A stretch of DNA of 12,446 nucleotides, from NCBI GenBank assembly GCA_012517755.1, contig JAAYUH010000107.1, forward strand, positions 1 to 12,446, written 5' to 3'. Each line of letters opens with the position of its first letter. Position 1 is the stretch's first letter. The notes beneath the pieces were generated by a model. It was not told the DNA's origin, made no database searches, and saw only the letters and a program-made list of their open reading frames with translations. The stretch comes from a bacterium. GTDB lineage: Bacteria; Caldisericota; Caldisericia; B22-G15. Of this stretch, positions 5,253 to 12,446 are shown in pieces. Made by a program: the position numbers and the translations under genes.

Positions 5253-6418
5253 ATTTTCTTTAATTCCTCTATTATATTTCCTAAATATTTTACCTTCTTT
5301 AAATAATATATTACTCTATTTTTCTGTTCTTCATTGTTAATTATAAAATCATAGTTATCTGGATATTGATTTTTTATATCATTATCACTCACTTCAATAT
5401 CTTTAGATAAAATATCCAGTATGATATCATATTTTATCTCAACCATAGAATTGATATCAAAATTTTTTTCAAGCTCTTCTAAAGTTTCTCCTCTTTCTTT
5501 AAGAAAATCTTCAATTGTGTATCCACTTTTTAATAACTCTTCCTTAAGATGCTCAATTTTGTGGTATGTTTCATCTTTAATATAACTTTTTGGAATATAG
5601 AAATCATTAATTTTAATTAATTTTTCTTGTATCATCCTTTCTAAGTAGTCATCTTGAAATCTCTCTTTTAATATAATATCTTTAACTTTTAATTTAAATT
5701 CATCTATACTATTTGCACCAAAATCTTTTATAAATCCCTCATTGATTTCAGGATATTTAGGACTTTTAATCTCTGATATCTCTATTTCAACAAAATTATT
5801 ATTAATATTAATCTCTTTTCTTTCGCCTTTTGATAAACCTATTAAATGATCTTCAAGTATATTTTTCTTCTCTCCAATAATAACTGCAATTTCTTTAAAA
5901 TCATCTTCTTTATTAAATCTGTATTTAAAAATAACATAATCACCATTTTCAACAACTCCCTTCTCCTTAGGAACAAACTCTTTCATTTCCTCCTGTATCT
6001 GTTTTATCTTTTTATCAATATCCTCTTCTTTGATATCTTTTATATTGTTAATAATTTCATTTAAATCAACAGATTTAACCTCAGGTATTTTATATGTTGT
6101 TAAATAAAATTTTAAGTTATCTTTTGAAAATTCAGAAAAATTTGATTCGATCGAAGGAAAAAGTTCCTTATTCTCTTTAAATATCTTCTCGATACTTGAA
6201 TCTCTTATCTCCTTTTTCAATTCTTCGATGATTGTATCTTCTCCAACAGCATTTTTTACCATATTATCTGGTGCTTTACCTGGCCTGAAACCAGGTATTT
6301 TAACTTTATTTCTAAACTTATTTAAAATTTTGTTATATGTTTTGTCATATTCTTCTAAATCATATGAAATTTCAAACTCTAATTTATTTTTATCTTCACT
6401 TTTGATTGAAATATTCAA
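5231..6418 (-). CDS. tig: Trigger factor, ribosome-associated chaperone
   Basis: Trigger factor binds ribosomal protein L23 at the exit tunnel and shields nascent chains. The N-terminal ribosome-binding domain carries GFRPGKAP at 43-50, aligned with the E. coli GFRKGKVP signature. A shortened FKBP-like segment lies at about 148-218, and the helical chaperone arms fill 220-390. Total length is 395, against 432 in E. coli. The PPIase segment lacks the loop corresponding to E. coli FPEEYHAENLKGK, so isomerase activity is doubtful. The start is TTG at 6418, with GGAGG five bases upstream inside the end of the PrsA-like gene; the two genes are separated by one base. The last six residues (GGADGI) are encoded by the antisense of the tRNA-Ala 3' end and may be a late extension. 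Confidence 0.95.
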   Translation of the reverse strand: MNISIKSEDKNKLEFEISYDLEEYDKTYNKILNKFRNKVKIPGFRPGKAPDNMVKNAVGEDTIIEELKKEIRDSSIEKIFKENKELFPSIESNFSEFSKDNLKFYLTTYKIPEVKSVDLNEIINNIKDIKEEDIDKKIKQIQEEMKEFVPKEKGVVENGDYVIFKYRFNKEDDFKEIAVIIGEKKNILEDHLIGLSKGERKEININNNFVEIEISEIKSPKYPEINEGFIKDFGANSIDEFKLKVKDIILKERFQDDYLERMIQEKLIKINDFYIPKSYIKDETYHKIEHLKEELLKSGYTIEDFLKERGETLEELEKNFDINSMVEIKYDIILDILSKDIEVSDNDIKNQYPDNYDFIINNEEQKNRVIYYLKKVKYLGNIIEELKKIGGADGI

Positions 6419-6419
6419 A

Positions 6420-7379
6420 TTAACCTCCTTCTTCTTTTCCTAAAAAAACTGTGTTATACCAATTAATAATTTTCTCTACTCTATTTCCATAGATAATTAT
6501 TTCCTGATTCTCCTCCATTAATTTATCTTTAAGTTGAGCTAATCTTTTATTTGCTTCAACATCTATATATTTTTCTTTTACCTTGTCTTTAAAACTCTCA
6601 AAGTCATCTATTCTATCGATAATTTTAAATATATAAAAACCATCGATAGTACTTATTGGTTTTGAAACTTCACCAATTTTTAAATCAAAAATTACTTCAT
6701 TAATTATTGCATTGTATTTATATATATCAAAATAATCAGATATGCCATCGTTATCTTTAATATCTGAATATTCTTTGACAAGCGAAGTAAAAGAGTAACC
6801 TCTTAAAAATTTATTATATGCTTCATTTATTTTTGCCTCTTTTAGCTTTCTATCAGTATCATTTGCTTCTGACTTAATATAAATTATCTGTGCTTTAATT
6901 AATACAAATTCGCTTTTATTTTCATTAAAATATTTAATTAATTCTTTTTCAGATAAATTATTCTTAACTTCATTTTCTATTTCTTTTCTTATCAATTCAG
7001 CAAAATAAACTCTATATTTATCATTGCCAACATAATCTTCATTATTCAACTCTTCTTCTTTAACTTCATAACCTTTTTCCTTTGCATATTTCATAATTAA
7101 TGAATCTTTTATTATCTCATCTGTTACCTGTTTCTTAATTGTTAAATATTGTTCTTCATATACAGGATTATCAATATTTTCGATTCCAACAGTTAATAGT
7201 ATTCTATTGTTTATTTCTTGATAGGTAATAATATCATCACCAACTTTTACTGCAATTTGAGACTCTTCATACCACCATCTTGAAATTTGCCTATATGCAA
7301 AATATCCGATAGCTACAATTATTAAAATTATAATAAGCCATTTAAAAATTTTGTAATTTTTTCTTTTTTTCTTTTTCAA
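6420..7379 (-). CDS. Membrane-anchored PrsA/SurA-like parvulin-fold protein
   Basis: An extracytoplasmic foldase-type protein of 319 residues. A Lys/Arg-rich start (1-14) and one hydrophobic segment (about 13-29) form an uncleaved membrane anchor; there is no lipobox cysteine. A SurA-N-like helical region follows (about 41-155), including AVKVGDDIITYQEIN. The parvulin-like domain at about 161-258 contains a FTSLVKEYSD segment, LKIGEVSKPI and GFYIFKI. The two conserved parvulin histidines appear replaced, by Q164 (usual ARHIL) and Y249 (usual GYHI), so it may be a chaperone without isomerase activity. The start is TTG at 7379, with AAGGA nine bases upstream; an ATG at 7389 is out of frame. It lies 20 bases after tRNA-Leu and one base before tig, whose Shine-Dalgarno encodes its final GlyGly. 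Confidence 0.82.
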   Translation of the reverse strand: MKKKKRKNYKIFKWLIIILIIVAIGYFAYRQISRWWYEESQIAVKVGDDIITYQEINNRILLTVGIENIDNPVYEEQYLTIKKQVTDEIIKDSLIMKYAKEKGYEVKEEELNNEDYVGNDKYRVYFAELIRKEIENEVKNNLSEKELIKYFNENKSEFVLIKAQIIYIKSEANDTDRKLKEAKINEAYNKFLRGYSFTSLVKEYSDIKDNDGISDYFDIYKYNAIINEVIFDLKIGEVSKPISTIDGFYIFKIIDRIDDFESFKDKVKEKYIDVEANKRLAQLKDKLMEENQEIIIYGNRVEKIINWYNTVFLGKEEGG

Positions 7380-7399
7380 AATTTTTCATCCTTTCATAG

Positions 7400-7487
7400 T
7401 GGTGCGAAGGGCGGGACTCGAACCCGCATGGACTTAATGTCCACTGGATCCTAAGTCCAGTGCGTCTACCAATTCCGCCACCCTCGC
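7400..7487 (-). tRNA. tRNA-Leu(TAG)
   Basis: A class II tRNA with acceptor GCGAGGG/CCTTCGC, a long variable arm, anticodon loop CTTAGGA (anticodon TAG, reading CUN), discriminator A and encoded CCA at 7402-7400. It is the last tRNA of the operon and lies 20 bases upstream of the PrsA-like start codon. Confidence 0.97.
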
Positions 7488-7502
7488 AGAATTTTTTACA
7501 AT

Positions 7503-7578
7503 TGGTGGGTCGTACAGGAGTCGAACCTGTAACATCCTGATTAAGAGTCAGGTGCTCTACCACTTGAGCTAACGACCC
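7503..7578 (-). tRNA. tRNA-Lys(CTT)
   Basis: Acceptor GGGTCGT/ACGACCC, anticodon stem CCTGA/TCAGG with loop CTCTTAA (anticodon CTT, reading AAG), T arm with GGTTCGACTCC, discriminator A and encoded CCA. A 15-base spacer separates it from tRNA-Leu. Confidence 0.97.
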
Positions 7579-7595
7579 ATTAATATTGTTATCAT

Positions 7596-7672
7596 TGGTG
7601 CGCCTAGCAGGAATCGAACCTGCAACCTGCGGATTAGGACTCCACCGCTCTATCCTATTGAGCTATAGGCGC
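7596..7672 (-). tRNA. tRNA-Arg(CCT)
   Basis: Acceptor GCGCCTA/TAGGCGC, anticodon stem GTGGA/TCCGC (one T-G pair) with loop GTCCTAA (anticodon CCT, reading AGG), discriminator A and encoded CCA. Position 32 is G, which is uncommon. A 17-base spacer separates it from tRNA-Lys. Confidence 0.96.
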
Positions 7673-7675
7673 AAA

Positions 7676-7753
7676 TGGGGTGGACGACGAGATTCGAACT
7701 CGCAACCATCGGATCCACAGTCCGATGCTCTAACCAATTGAGCTACGTCCACC
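7676..7753 (-). tRNA. tRNA-His(GTG)
   Basis: Acceptor GTGGACG/CGTCCAC with the extra G-1 (base 7753 on this strand) opposite discriminator C73, the histidine identity pair. The anticodon loop CTGTGGA gives GTG. CCA is encoded. It lies one base from tRNA-Arg(TCT) and three from tRNA-Arg(CCT). Confidence 0.97.
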
Positions 7754-7754
7754 A

Positions 7755-7831
<77 letters not shown>

Positions 7832-7835
7832 GAAA

Positions 7836-7913
7836 TGGTCGGGGCGAGAGGATTCGAACCTCCAACCTCATGTACCCAAAACATGCGCGCTAGCCAAATT
7901 GCGCCACGCCCCG
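7836..7913 (-). tRNA. tRNA-Pro(TGG)
   Basis: Acceptor CGGGGCG/CGCCCCG with the C1-G72 pair typical of bacterial tRNA-Pro. The anticodon stem CATGT/ACATG encloses loop TTTGGGT (anticodon TGG, reading CCN). The discriminator is A and CCA is encoded. It is the first gene of the tRNA operon. Confidence 0.97.
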
Positions 7914-7927
7914 AAATTACCTTTAAA

Positions 7928-7956
7928 AGTATATCTAAATTTTAGAAAAAATTCAA
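7928..7956 (-). promoter_or_regulatory. Promoter of the tRNA-foldase-tig operon
   Basis: Reading the minus strand, TTGAAT (7956-7951), a 17-base spacer and TATACT (7933-7928) form a strong sigma70-type promoter. The start is predicted near 7921, eight bases before tRNA-Pro. I see no other promoter between here and tig, so it may drive all eight genes. Confidence 0.75.
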
Positions 7957-7966
7957 GTAATTTCAC

Positions 7967-8003
7967 ATAGTTAACAAAGTAGACTGTCTACTTTGTTAAC
8001 TAT
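7967..8003 (-). terminator. Long hairpin ending the rpoC-DUF554 transcript
   Basis: A perfect 17-bp inverted repeat (7967-7983 with 7987-8003) with a three-base loop, CTG. The DUF554 stop codon (TAG, 8002-8000) lies in its 5' arm on the minus strand. The bases after it on this strand are not a strong T-run, so the hairpin may act as a terminator, an mRNA 3' end stabiliser or an insulator from the tRNA promoter just beyond. Confidence 0.65.
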
Positions 8004-8674
8004 TTTATAAATATAGATAGAATGAATGCAATTATTAATGCTGGTAAAAAATTTGCGAGTTTTATTTTTTTTATACCAAGTAGATTTAAACCGATTCCAA
8101 TTATTAATACACCCCCAACACCTGTAATCATATTTATTGTGTGAGTAGTAAATAGATTTTTTATTAAAGACGAAAATAAAGTTATTCCTCCTTGATATAA
8201 AAGAATAGGCAATGTTGAGAACATTACTCCAATTCCAAGTGTTGAAGATAAAGCAATAGAAGTTAATCCATCAAGAATTGATTTTGTATAAAGGATTGTA
8301 GCATCACCAGTTAATCCTTCATTTATAGAACCAATTATAGCCATTGAACCAATACAAAATATTAAAGTAGATGTAATAAAACCCTCAGTAAAAGATGATT
8401 TTGCTTTGATTCTATTTTTTATTTTGTTACCAAAACTTTCAAGAAACTCCTCAATTTTTAAAATTTCCCCAATGATAGCGCCAAATAATATCGAAAAAAC
8501 CATTATTATTATGTTGTCTGTTTTTAATGCAAGTATTATACCAAGAGTTAAAGATGATAAACCAACAGCGTCAAAAGCAATTTTTTTTATATTTTCAGGA
8601 AATTTTTCCCCAATTAAAATTCCTATGAAACTCCCCACAATTACTGTAATTATATTGACAAAAGTACCTTTCAT
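8000..8674 (-). CDS. DUF554 family membrane protein
   Basis: A polytopic membrane protein of 224 residues in the DUF554 family (B. subtilis YdfK / E. coli YqgA type); the biochemical function is not known. Family landmarks are the GTFVN start (3-7), GEILKIE (69-75), FTEGF (95-99), GSMAIIGSINEGLTGD (109-124) and YTKSILDG (129-136). About six to seven hydrophobic segments are visible, rich in Gly and Ile. Length is typical for the family. The ATG at 8674 gives the expected N terminus, but I see no Shine-Dalgarno. The start lies 17 bases after the rpoC stop, directly beyond a hairpin, so translation may depend on coupling to rpoC. The gene ends inside the long hairpin at 7967-8003. Confidence 0.9.
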   Translation of the reverse strand: MKGTFVNIITVIVGSFIGILIGEKFPENIKKIAFDAVGLSSLTLGIILALKTDNIIIMVFSILFGAIIGEILKIEEFLESFGNKIKNRIKAKSSFTEGFITSTLIFCIGSMAIIGSINEGLTGDATILYTKSILDGLTSIALSSTLGIGVMFSTLPILLYQGGITLFSSLIKNLFTTHTINMITGVGGVLIIGIGLNLLGIKKIKLANFLPALIIAFILSIFIK

Positions 8675-8682
8675 TTATAAAG

Positions 8683-8707
8683 GCTGGAGAGTTAAACACT
8701 CTCCAGC
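8683..8707 (-). terminator. Hairpin at the rpoC stop codon
   Basis: A perfect 9-bp stem (8683-8691 with 8699-8707, GCTGGAGAG and its complement) and a seven-base loop that contains the rpoC TAA. Its GC content stands out against the surroundings. On the minus strand it is followed by CTTTAT and then the DUF554 ATG, so it may be a partial terminator, an attenuator or a coupling device. Confidence 0.6.
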
Positions 8708-11700
8708 TCTTCTTCCTTATTTTTTTCAACTATTTTTATCTTTTCATATTCACTGAATCCAGTGCCAACAGGAATTAAACTTCCTACAATTATTGCCTCT
8801 TTTAATCCCTCAAGGGTATCTGTCTTACCAGCGATAGCTGCTTCAGCAAGAACTTTTGTTGTTTCTTGGAATGATGAAGCAGATAAGAATGAATCAGAAG
8901 ATAAAGCAGCTTTTGTTAATCTTAAAAGTAAAACTTTATAACTGGCTTTTTGTTTACCTTCAGATTCAATAACTCTATTCTCTTCTTCGATTTCACTTCT
9001 TTCAACCTCTTGACCTGGATAAAAATTAGTATCACCTGGATTTATTATGATAGCTTTTCTCGTGAGTTCCCTTAAAATAATTTCTATATGTTTATCATTG
9101 ATTGAAACACCTTGGCTCTTATAAACATTTTGTATTTCATTAAGAAGATATTGTTCTGTTTCTCTCAAACCTTTAATCTGGAATATTTTATGTGGATCAA
9201 GTGGTCCTTCTGTTAATCTATCTCCTGCCATAACAAAATCGCCCTGTTCAATTTTTAAAGTTCTGCCATAGGGAACTCCATAAATTGTCTCTTTACCCAT
9301 TAATTTCTTTATAACTTCATCCTTATCAAAATTTATCAAATCTTTTATTTTTTCAATTTTTATTTCTTTAAGAACCTCTTTTATCTCTTCATTAAATTCA
9401 CTATCTTTGATTGAAACATTCAAATCAATAGAGTTATTTTCATTCAAAACAGATATAATTTTCTCATACAATTCTATTGCTTCTTCTTTATTTCTTGGAG
9501 TGATTATAATTTTTCTTGATTCCTCTTCGTTTCTGATAACTACATAGCCTGAAACTTCAGAAATTACTGCTCCACCTTTTGGTTTTCTAACTTCAAAAAG
9601 TTCTTCTACTCTTGGTAAACCGGTTGTTATATCCTTTGCTGCAATACCTCCTGTATGGAATGTTCTAAGAGTTAATTGAGTACCTGGTTCTCCAATTGAT
9701 TGTGAAGCAATAATTCCAACAGTTTCTCCAAAATTAACAAGTTTTCCAGTTGATAAATCTCTTCCATAACATTTTGCACAAACTCCGTTTGGTGATTGAC
9801 AAGTTAGAATGGAACGAATTTTTACTTTTTTAACACCATAATCTTTTATTTTTTGAACTGCTTTTTCATCAATCTCTTCACCTTTTTTCAAAAGTAACTC
9901 TTTTTTCATAGGTATTTTTATATTAAATTCAAAAATATTATTTTTTTCAAGAGTTTTTATAACTTTTTCTGTTAATGGTGTGTTGTTCTTAATAATCAAA
10001 TTATTATCATTATCATAAATATCTTTTGCAATACTTGCTTCTTTAGGTATCTTTTCATCAGTTTTATATTTTATTATTTTCTCTGGAGGAGAGTAGATAT
10101 CTTCTGCTGTATATCTACCAATAATTCTTTCTTCAAGTGTTTCGATAATTCTTTGACCTTCTTTTATCTCTTCAACTTCTATACCATCAGTAAAGTTTCT
10201 AATCCAGACAGTTTCAACTTCTCTTTTTTCAATTTCATTAGCTTTATCTTTAGTAATTTCATCATCTTTTTTAATAATAACTTCTTTTGTTTTTGGATCA
10301 ATAACATCTTCAGCTGCAACTTTTCCTACAATTTGTCTATAAAGTGACTTTACAACTTTATCTCCAACCTTTAGTGCTTTTACAGGTATTCTTTCACAAT
10401 CATCATATTTTATGAAAACTTTATGAGCAACATCAGCAAGTCTTCTTGTTAAATATCCAGCATCTGATGTCTTTAAAGCAGTATCAGCAAGACCTTTTCT
10501 TGCTCCATGTGTTGATATGAAGTATTCAAGAACAGACAAACCTTCTCTTAAGTTAGATTTAATTGGAAATTCAATGATTCTTCCAGATGGATCTGACATA
10601 AGCCCTCTCATACCAACCATCTGAAGTATCTGTTCTGGTTTTCCTCTCGCTCCAGATTGAGCCATAAGTAAAAGGAAATTGAATGGATCATATTTATATA
10701 TTTCTTTAACAAGATCATCGCCTGCTTTTAACCATATATCGATTGTTTTTTTATATCTTTCATTATCTGACATTAAACCTTTTTCATAATATTCTCTTAT
10801 CTTTTTTTCTTCCTGTTCTGCAATTTTTATAATCTCATTTCTTTTTTCAGGTATCACCATATCATCTAAACCAATTGTCAAACCAGCTATTGTTATCATT
10901 TCAAAACCTATTCTTTGAATAGCATCGAGAAGCTCTGCTGTTTTTTCAAAACCATACTTTTTGAATATTTGCATAAATAAATCGTTTATACTTTTTTGAT
11001 CAATAAGTTTGTCAAAAAATGGAAACGAATCATCTTCAAGAACTCCATTCATTAAATCATTGAATATGACCCTACCTACTGTAGTGTTCTTTATCCAATT
11101 CTTTTTCCAATAGAAATCAATTATAGTATGGTATGAAATTTTTTCATCATCAATGGCTGCTTTAAGATCTTCTACAGTGAAAAATTTAAGACCTTCTCCT
11201 TTTTCACCTTTTTTCTCCATTGTCAGATAATAACATCCAGCAACAACATCTTGAACAGGAAGAGTTAATGGTTTCCCATGAGCTGGAGAGATTATATTAT
11301 ATTTTGAAAGAAGAAGATATTTTGATTCTGCTTGTGCAGCAATAGAAAGAGGAAGATGAACTGCCATCTGATCTCCATCAAAATCTGCATTGAATGGAGG
11401 ACATACAAGAGGTGATATATTAATCGCTTCACCATCAACAAGGACAGGTTTAAATGCCTGTATACTCATACGATGTAATGTTGGTGCCCTATTTAATAAA
11501 ACAACATAATCTTTAACAGTGTCGGCAAGAACTTTCCATACAGGGCTGTTTATATCTTTTACAGCTTGTTCAATCATCCATTTAGCACTTCTTAAATTTA
11601 AAGCTATTCCTCTTTCTTCAAGATTATGCATTAAAAAAGGTTTGAAAAGTTCAAGAGCAATACTTCTTGGTACTCCACATTCATCAAGTTTTAAGTTTGG

Positions 11701-12446
11701 TCCAACAACTATTACACTTCTTCCTGAGTAATCGACTCTTTTTCCAAGAAGATTTTGTCTGAATCTACCCTGTTTTCCTCTCAAAATATCAGAAAGGGAA
11801 TGAAGTGGTCTATTATGAGAACCCATAATTGGGTGAACCTTATGTGAATTATCTAATAGTGCATCAACTGCTTCTTGTAACATTCTTTTTTCATTTTGTA
11901 ACATAATATCAGGGGCATTAACATCAATTAATTTTTTTAATCTATTGTTTCTATTTATCACTCTTCTATACAAATCGTTCAAATCAACTGAAGCAAATCT
12001 TCCACCATCAAGGGGAAGAAGTGGTCTCAAATCAGGAGGAATAACAGGAAGAACAGTTAATACCATACTTTCAGGTCTACTTCCAGATTTTGTTAATGAT
12101 TCAACATAGTCCAGTCTTTTCATTGCACCAGTTTTTTTCTGTTTTGAATAAGAATTCTTTATATCTTCTTTAAGTTCATCTCTTAATTTTTCAAGATCAA
12201 TAGCTTTTAAAAGTTCATAAACTGCCTCAGCTCCTCTCTTTGCAACAAAGTTAAATCCCTTTTCTTTATATTCTCTATACTCTTCTTCACTTATAACCTG
12301 TTTTTCTTTTAAAGTAGAGTTTCCAGGATTAATAACAACATAAGCAGCGTAATAGACAATTTTTTCAATATCATTTTTAGACATATCAAGAATAACTGGG
12401 ATTATATTTGTTGATCTGAAATACCATATATGAACAATTGGTGCAG
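8692..12446 (-). CDS. rpoC: RNA polymerase beta' subunit, 5' end outside window
   Basis: Catalytic beta' subunit of RNA polymerase. The reading frame stays open to the right edge. The 20 codons upstream of the Met at 12384 encode APIVHIWYFRSTNIIPVILD, which matches the conserved N-terminal region of beta', so that Met is not the start. Numbering from it, the Mg-binding loop is NADFDGD at 332-338. The bridge helix includes GARKGLADTALKTSDAGYL (627-645), and the trigger-loop base is GTQLTLRTFHTGG (901-913). The zinc-site cysteines are C663, C862, C869 and C872. The gap from C663 to C862 is about 199 residues, against about 74 in E. coli, and looks internally duplicated. No E. coli-type SI3 insertion is seen in the trigger loop. 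The stop lies in a hairpin loop, followed by a DUF554 gene. rpoB is expected just upstream, outside the window. Confidence 0.98.
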   Translation of the reverse strand, partial: APIVHIWYFRSTNIIPVILDMSKNDIEKIVYYAAYVVINPGNSTLKEKQVISEEEYREYKEKGFNFVAKRGAEAVYELLKAIDLEKLRDELKEDIKNSYSKQKKTGAMKRLDYVESLTKSGSRPESMVLTVLPVIPPDLRPLLPLDGGRFASVDLNDLYRRVINRNNRLKKLIDVNAPDIMLQNEKRMLQEAVDALLDNSHKVHPIMGSHNRPLHSLSDILRGKQGRFRQNLLGKRVDYSGRSVIVVGPNLKLDECGVPRSIALELFKPFLMHNLEERGIALNLRSAKWMIEQAVKDINSPVWKVLADTVKDYVVLLNRAPTLHRMSIQAFKPVLVDGEAINISPLVCPPFNADFDGDQMAVHLPLSIAAQAESKYLLLSKYNIISPAHGKPLTLPVQDVVAGCYYLTMEKKGEKGEGLKFFTVEDLKAAIDDEKISYHTIIDFYWKKNWIKNTTVGRVIFNDLMNGVLEDDSFPFFDKLIDQKSINDLFMQIFKKYGFEKTAELLDAIQRIGFEMITIAGLTIGLDDMVIPEKRNEIIKIAEQEEKKIREYYEKGLMSDNERYKKTIDIWLKAGDDLVKEIYKYDPFNFLLLMAQSGARGKPEQILQMVGMRGLMSDPSGRIIEFPIKSNLREGLSVLEYFISTHGARKGLADTALKTSDAGYLTRRLADVAHKVFIKYDDCERIPVKALKVGDKVVKSLYRQIVGKVAAEDVIDPKTKEVIIKKDDEITKDKANEIEKREVETVWIRNFTDGIEVEEIKEGQRIIETLEERIIGRYTAEDIYSPPEKIIKYKTDEKIPKEASIAKDIYDNDNNLIIKNNTPLTEKVIKTLEKNNIFEFNIKIPMKKELLLKKGEEIDEKAVQKIKDYGVKKVKIRSILTCQSPNGVCAKCYGRDLSTGKLVNFGETVGIIASQSIGEPGTQLTLRTFHTGGIAAKDITTGLPRVEELFEVRKPKGGAVISEVSGYVVIRNEEESRKIIITPRNKEEAIELYEKIISVLNENNSIDLNVSIKDSEFNEEIKEVLKEIKIEKIKDLINFDKDEVIKKLMGKETIYGVPYGRTLKIEQGDFVMAGDRLTEGPLDPHKIFQIKGLRETEQYLLNEIQNVYKSQGVSINDKHIEIILRELTRKAIIINPGDTNFYPGQEVERSEIEEENRVIESEGKQKASYKVLLLRLTKAALSSDSFLSASSFQETTKVLAEAAIAGKTDTLEGLKEAIIVGSLIPVGTGFSEYEKIKIVEKNKEEELESV

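Noticed and set aside
7387..7389. ATG at 7389 as the PrsA-like start
   Set aside because: It is out of frame with the PrsA-like coding sequence; the in-frame start is TTG at 7379.
7342..7563. 73-residue minus-strand reading frame (GGGIGRRTG-like)
   Set aside because: It is translated from tRNA-Leu and tRNA-Lys genes, a known annotation artefact.
8406..8756. 116-residue plus-strand reading frame
   Set aside because: It is antisense to the DUF554 gene and the end of rpoC and resembles no protein family known to me.
12382..12384. ATG at 12384 as the rpoC start codon
   Set aside because: The upstream codons to the window edge continue conserved beta' sequence, so the true start is outside the window.

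Overview
The window is strongly AT-rich bacterial chromosome. The evidence is a bacterial rpoC, a trigger factor gene, eight tRNA genes with encoded CCA ends, good Shine-Dalgarno sequences and TTG start codons. I cannot name the lineage; an uncultured or deep-branching AT-rich bacterium would fit. No phage, plasmid, insertion-sequence transposase or CRISPR gene is visible. Most of the gene content is housekeeping, and the unusual material lies in the repeats, gene junctions and active-site details.

Layout from left to right. (1) 1-431, minus: 5' part of gltX (glutamyl-tRNA synthetase). It diverges across a 54-base gap from a small CDP-alcohol phosphatidyltransferase gene (486-1010, plus). (2) 1011-1645: a REP-like hairpin, then a cluster of degenerate palindromic repeats of the form ATTCCC-N8-GGGAAT, ending 49 bases before tRNA-Ser(GGA). 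(3) 1928-4783, minus: a two-gene operon of a PadR-type regulator overlapping a P-type cation ATPase by 4 bases, with a clear promoter whose predicted start point falls on the regulator's ATG. (4) 4800-5126: a second cluster of the same repeat, ending 51 bases before tRNA-Ala(CGC). (5) 5231-7913, minus: a tRNA operon Pro-Arg-His-Arg-Lys-Leu running straight into a membrane-anchored PrsA/SurA-like foldase gene and tig (trigger factor). The 3' end of tig overlaps tRNA-Ala on the opposite strand. (6) 8000-12446, minus: rpoC (RNA polymerase beta', 5' end outside the window) followed by a DUF554 membrane protein gene.

Functional links: gltX, the tRNAs, rpoC, tig and the PrsA-like gene all belong to gene expression and protein maturation. 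The tRNA-foldase-tig arrangement would tie tRNA supply to folding capacity through one promoter. The PadR-ATPase pair looks like a self-regulated ion-transport unit.

Main points for a second look: two repeat clusters sharing a 97-base terminal module at nearly the same distance upstream of two different tRNA genes; a tRNA/tig 3' overlap that supplies the last six codons of tig; a predicted leaderless padR; an ATPase with altered ion-site residues; two adjacent foldases that both seem to have lost isomerase residues; an enlarged, apparently duplicated segment in RpoC between zinc-binding cysteines; and three genes whose stop codons sit inside hairpins.
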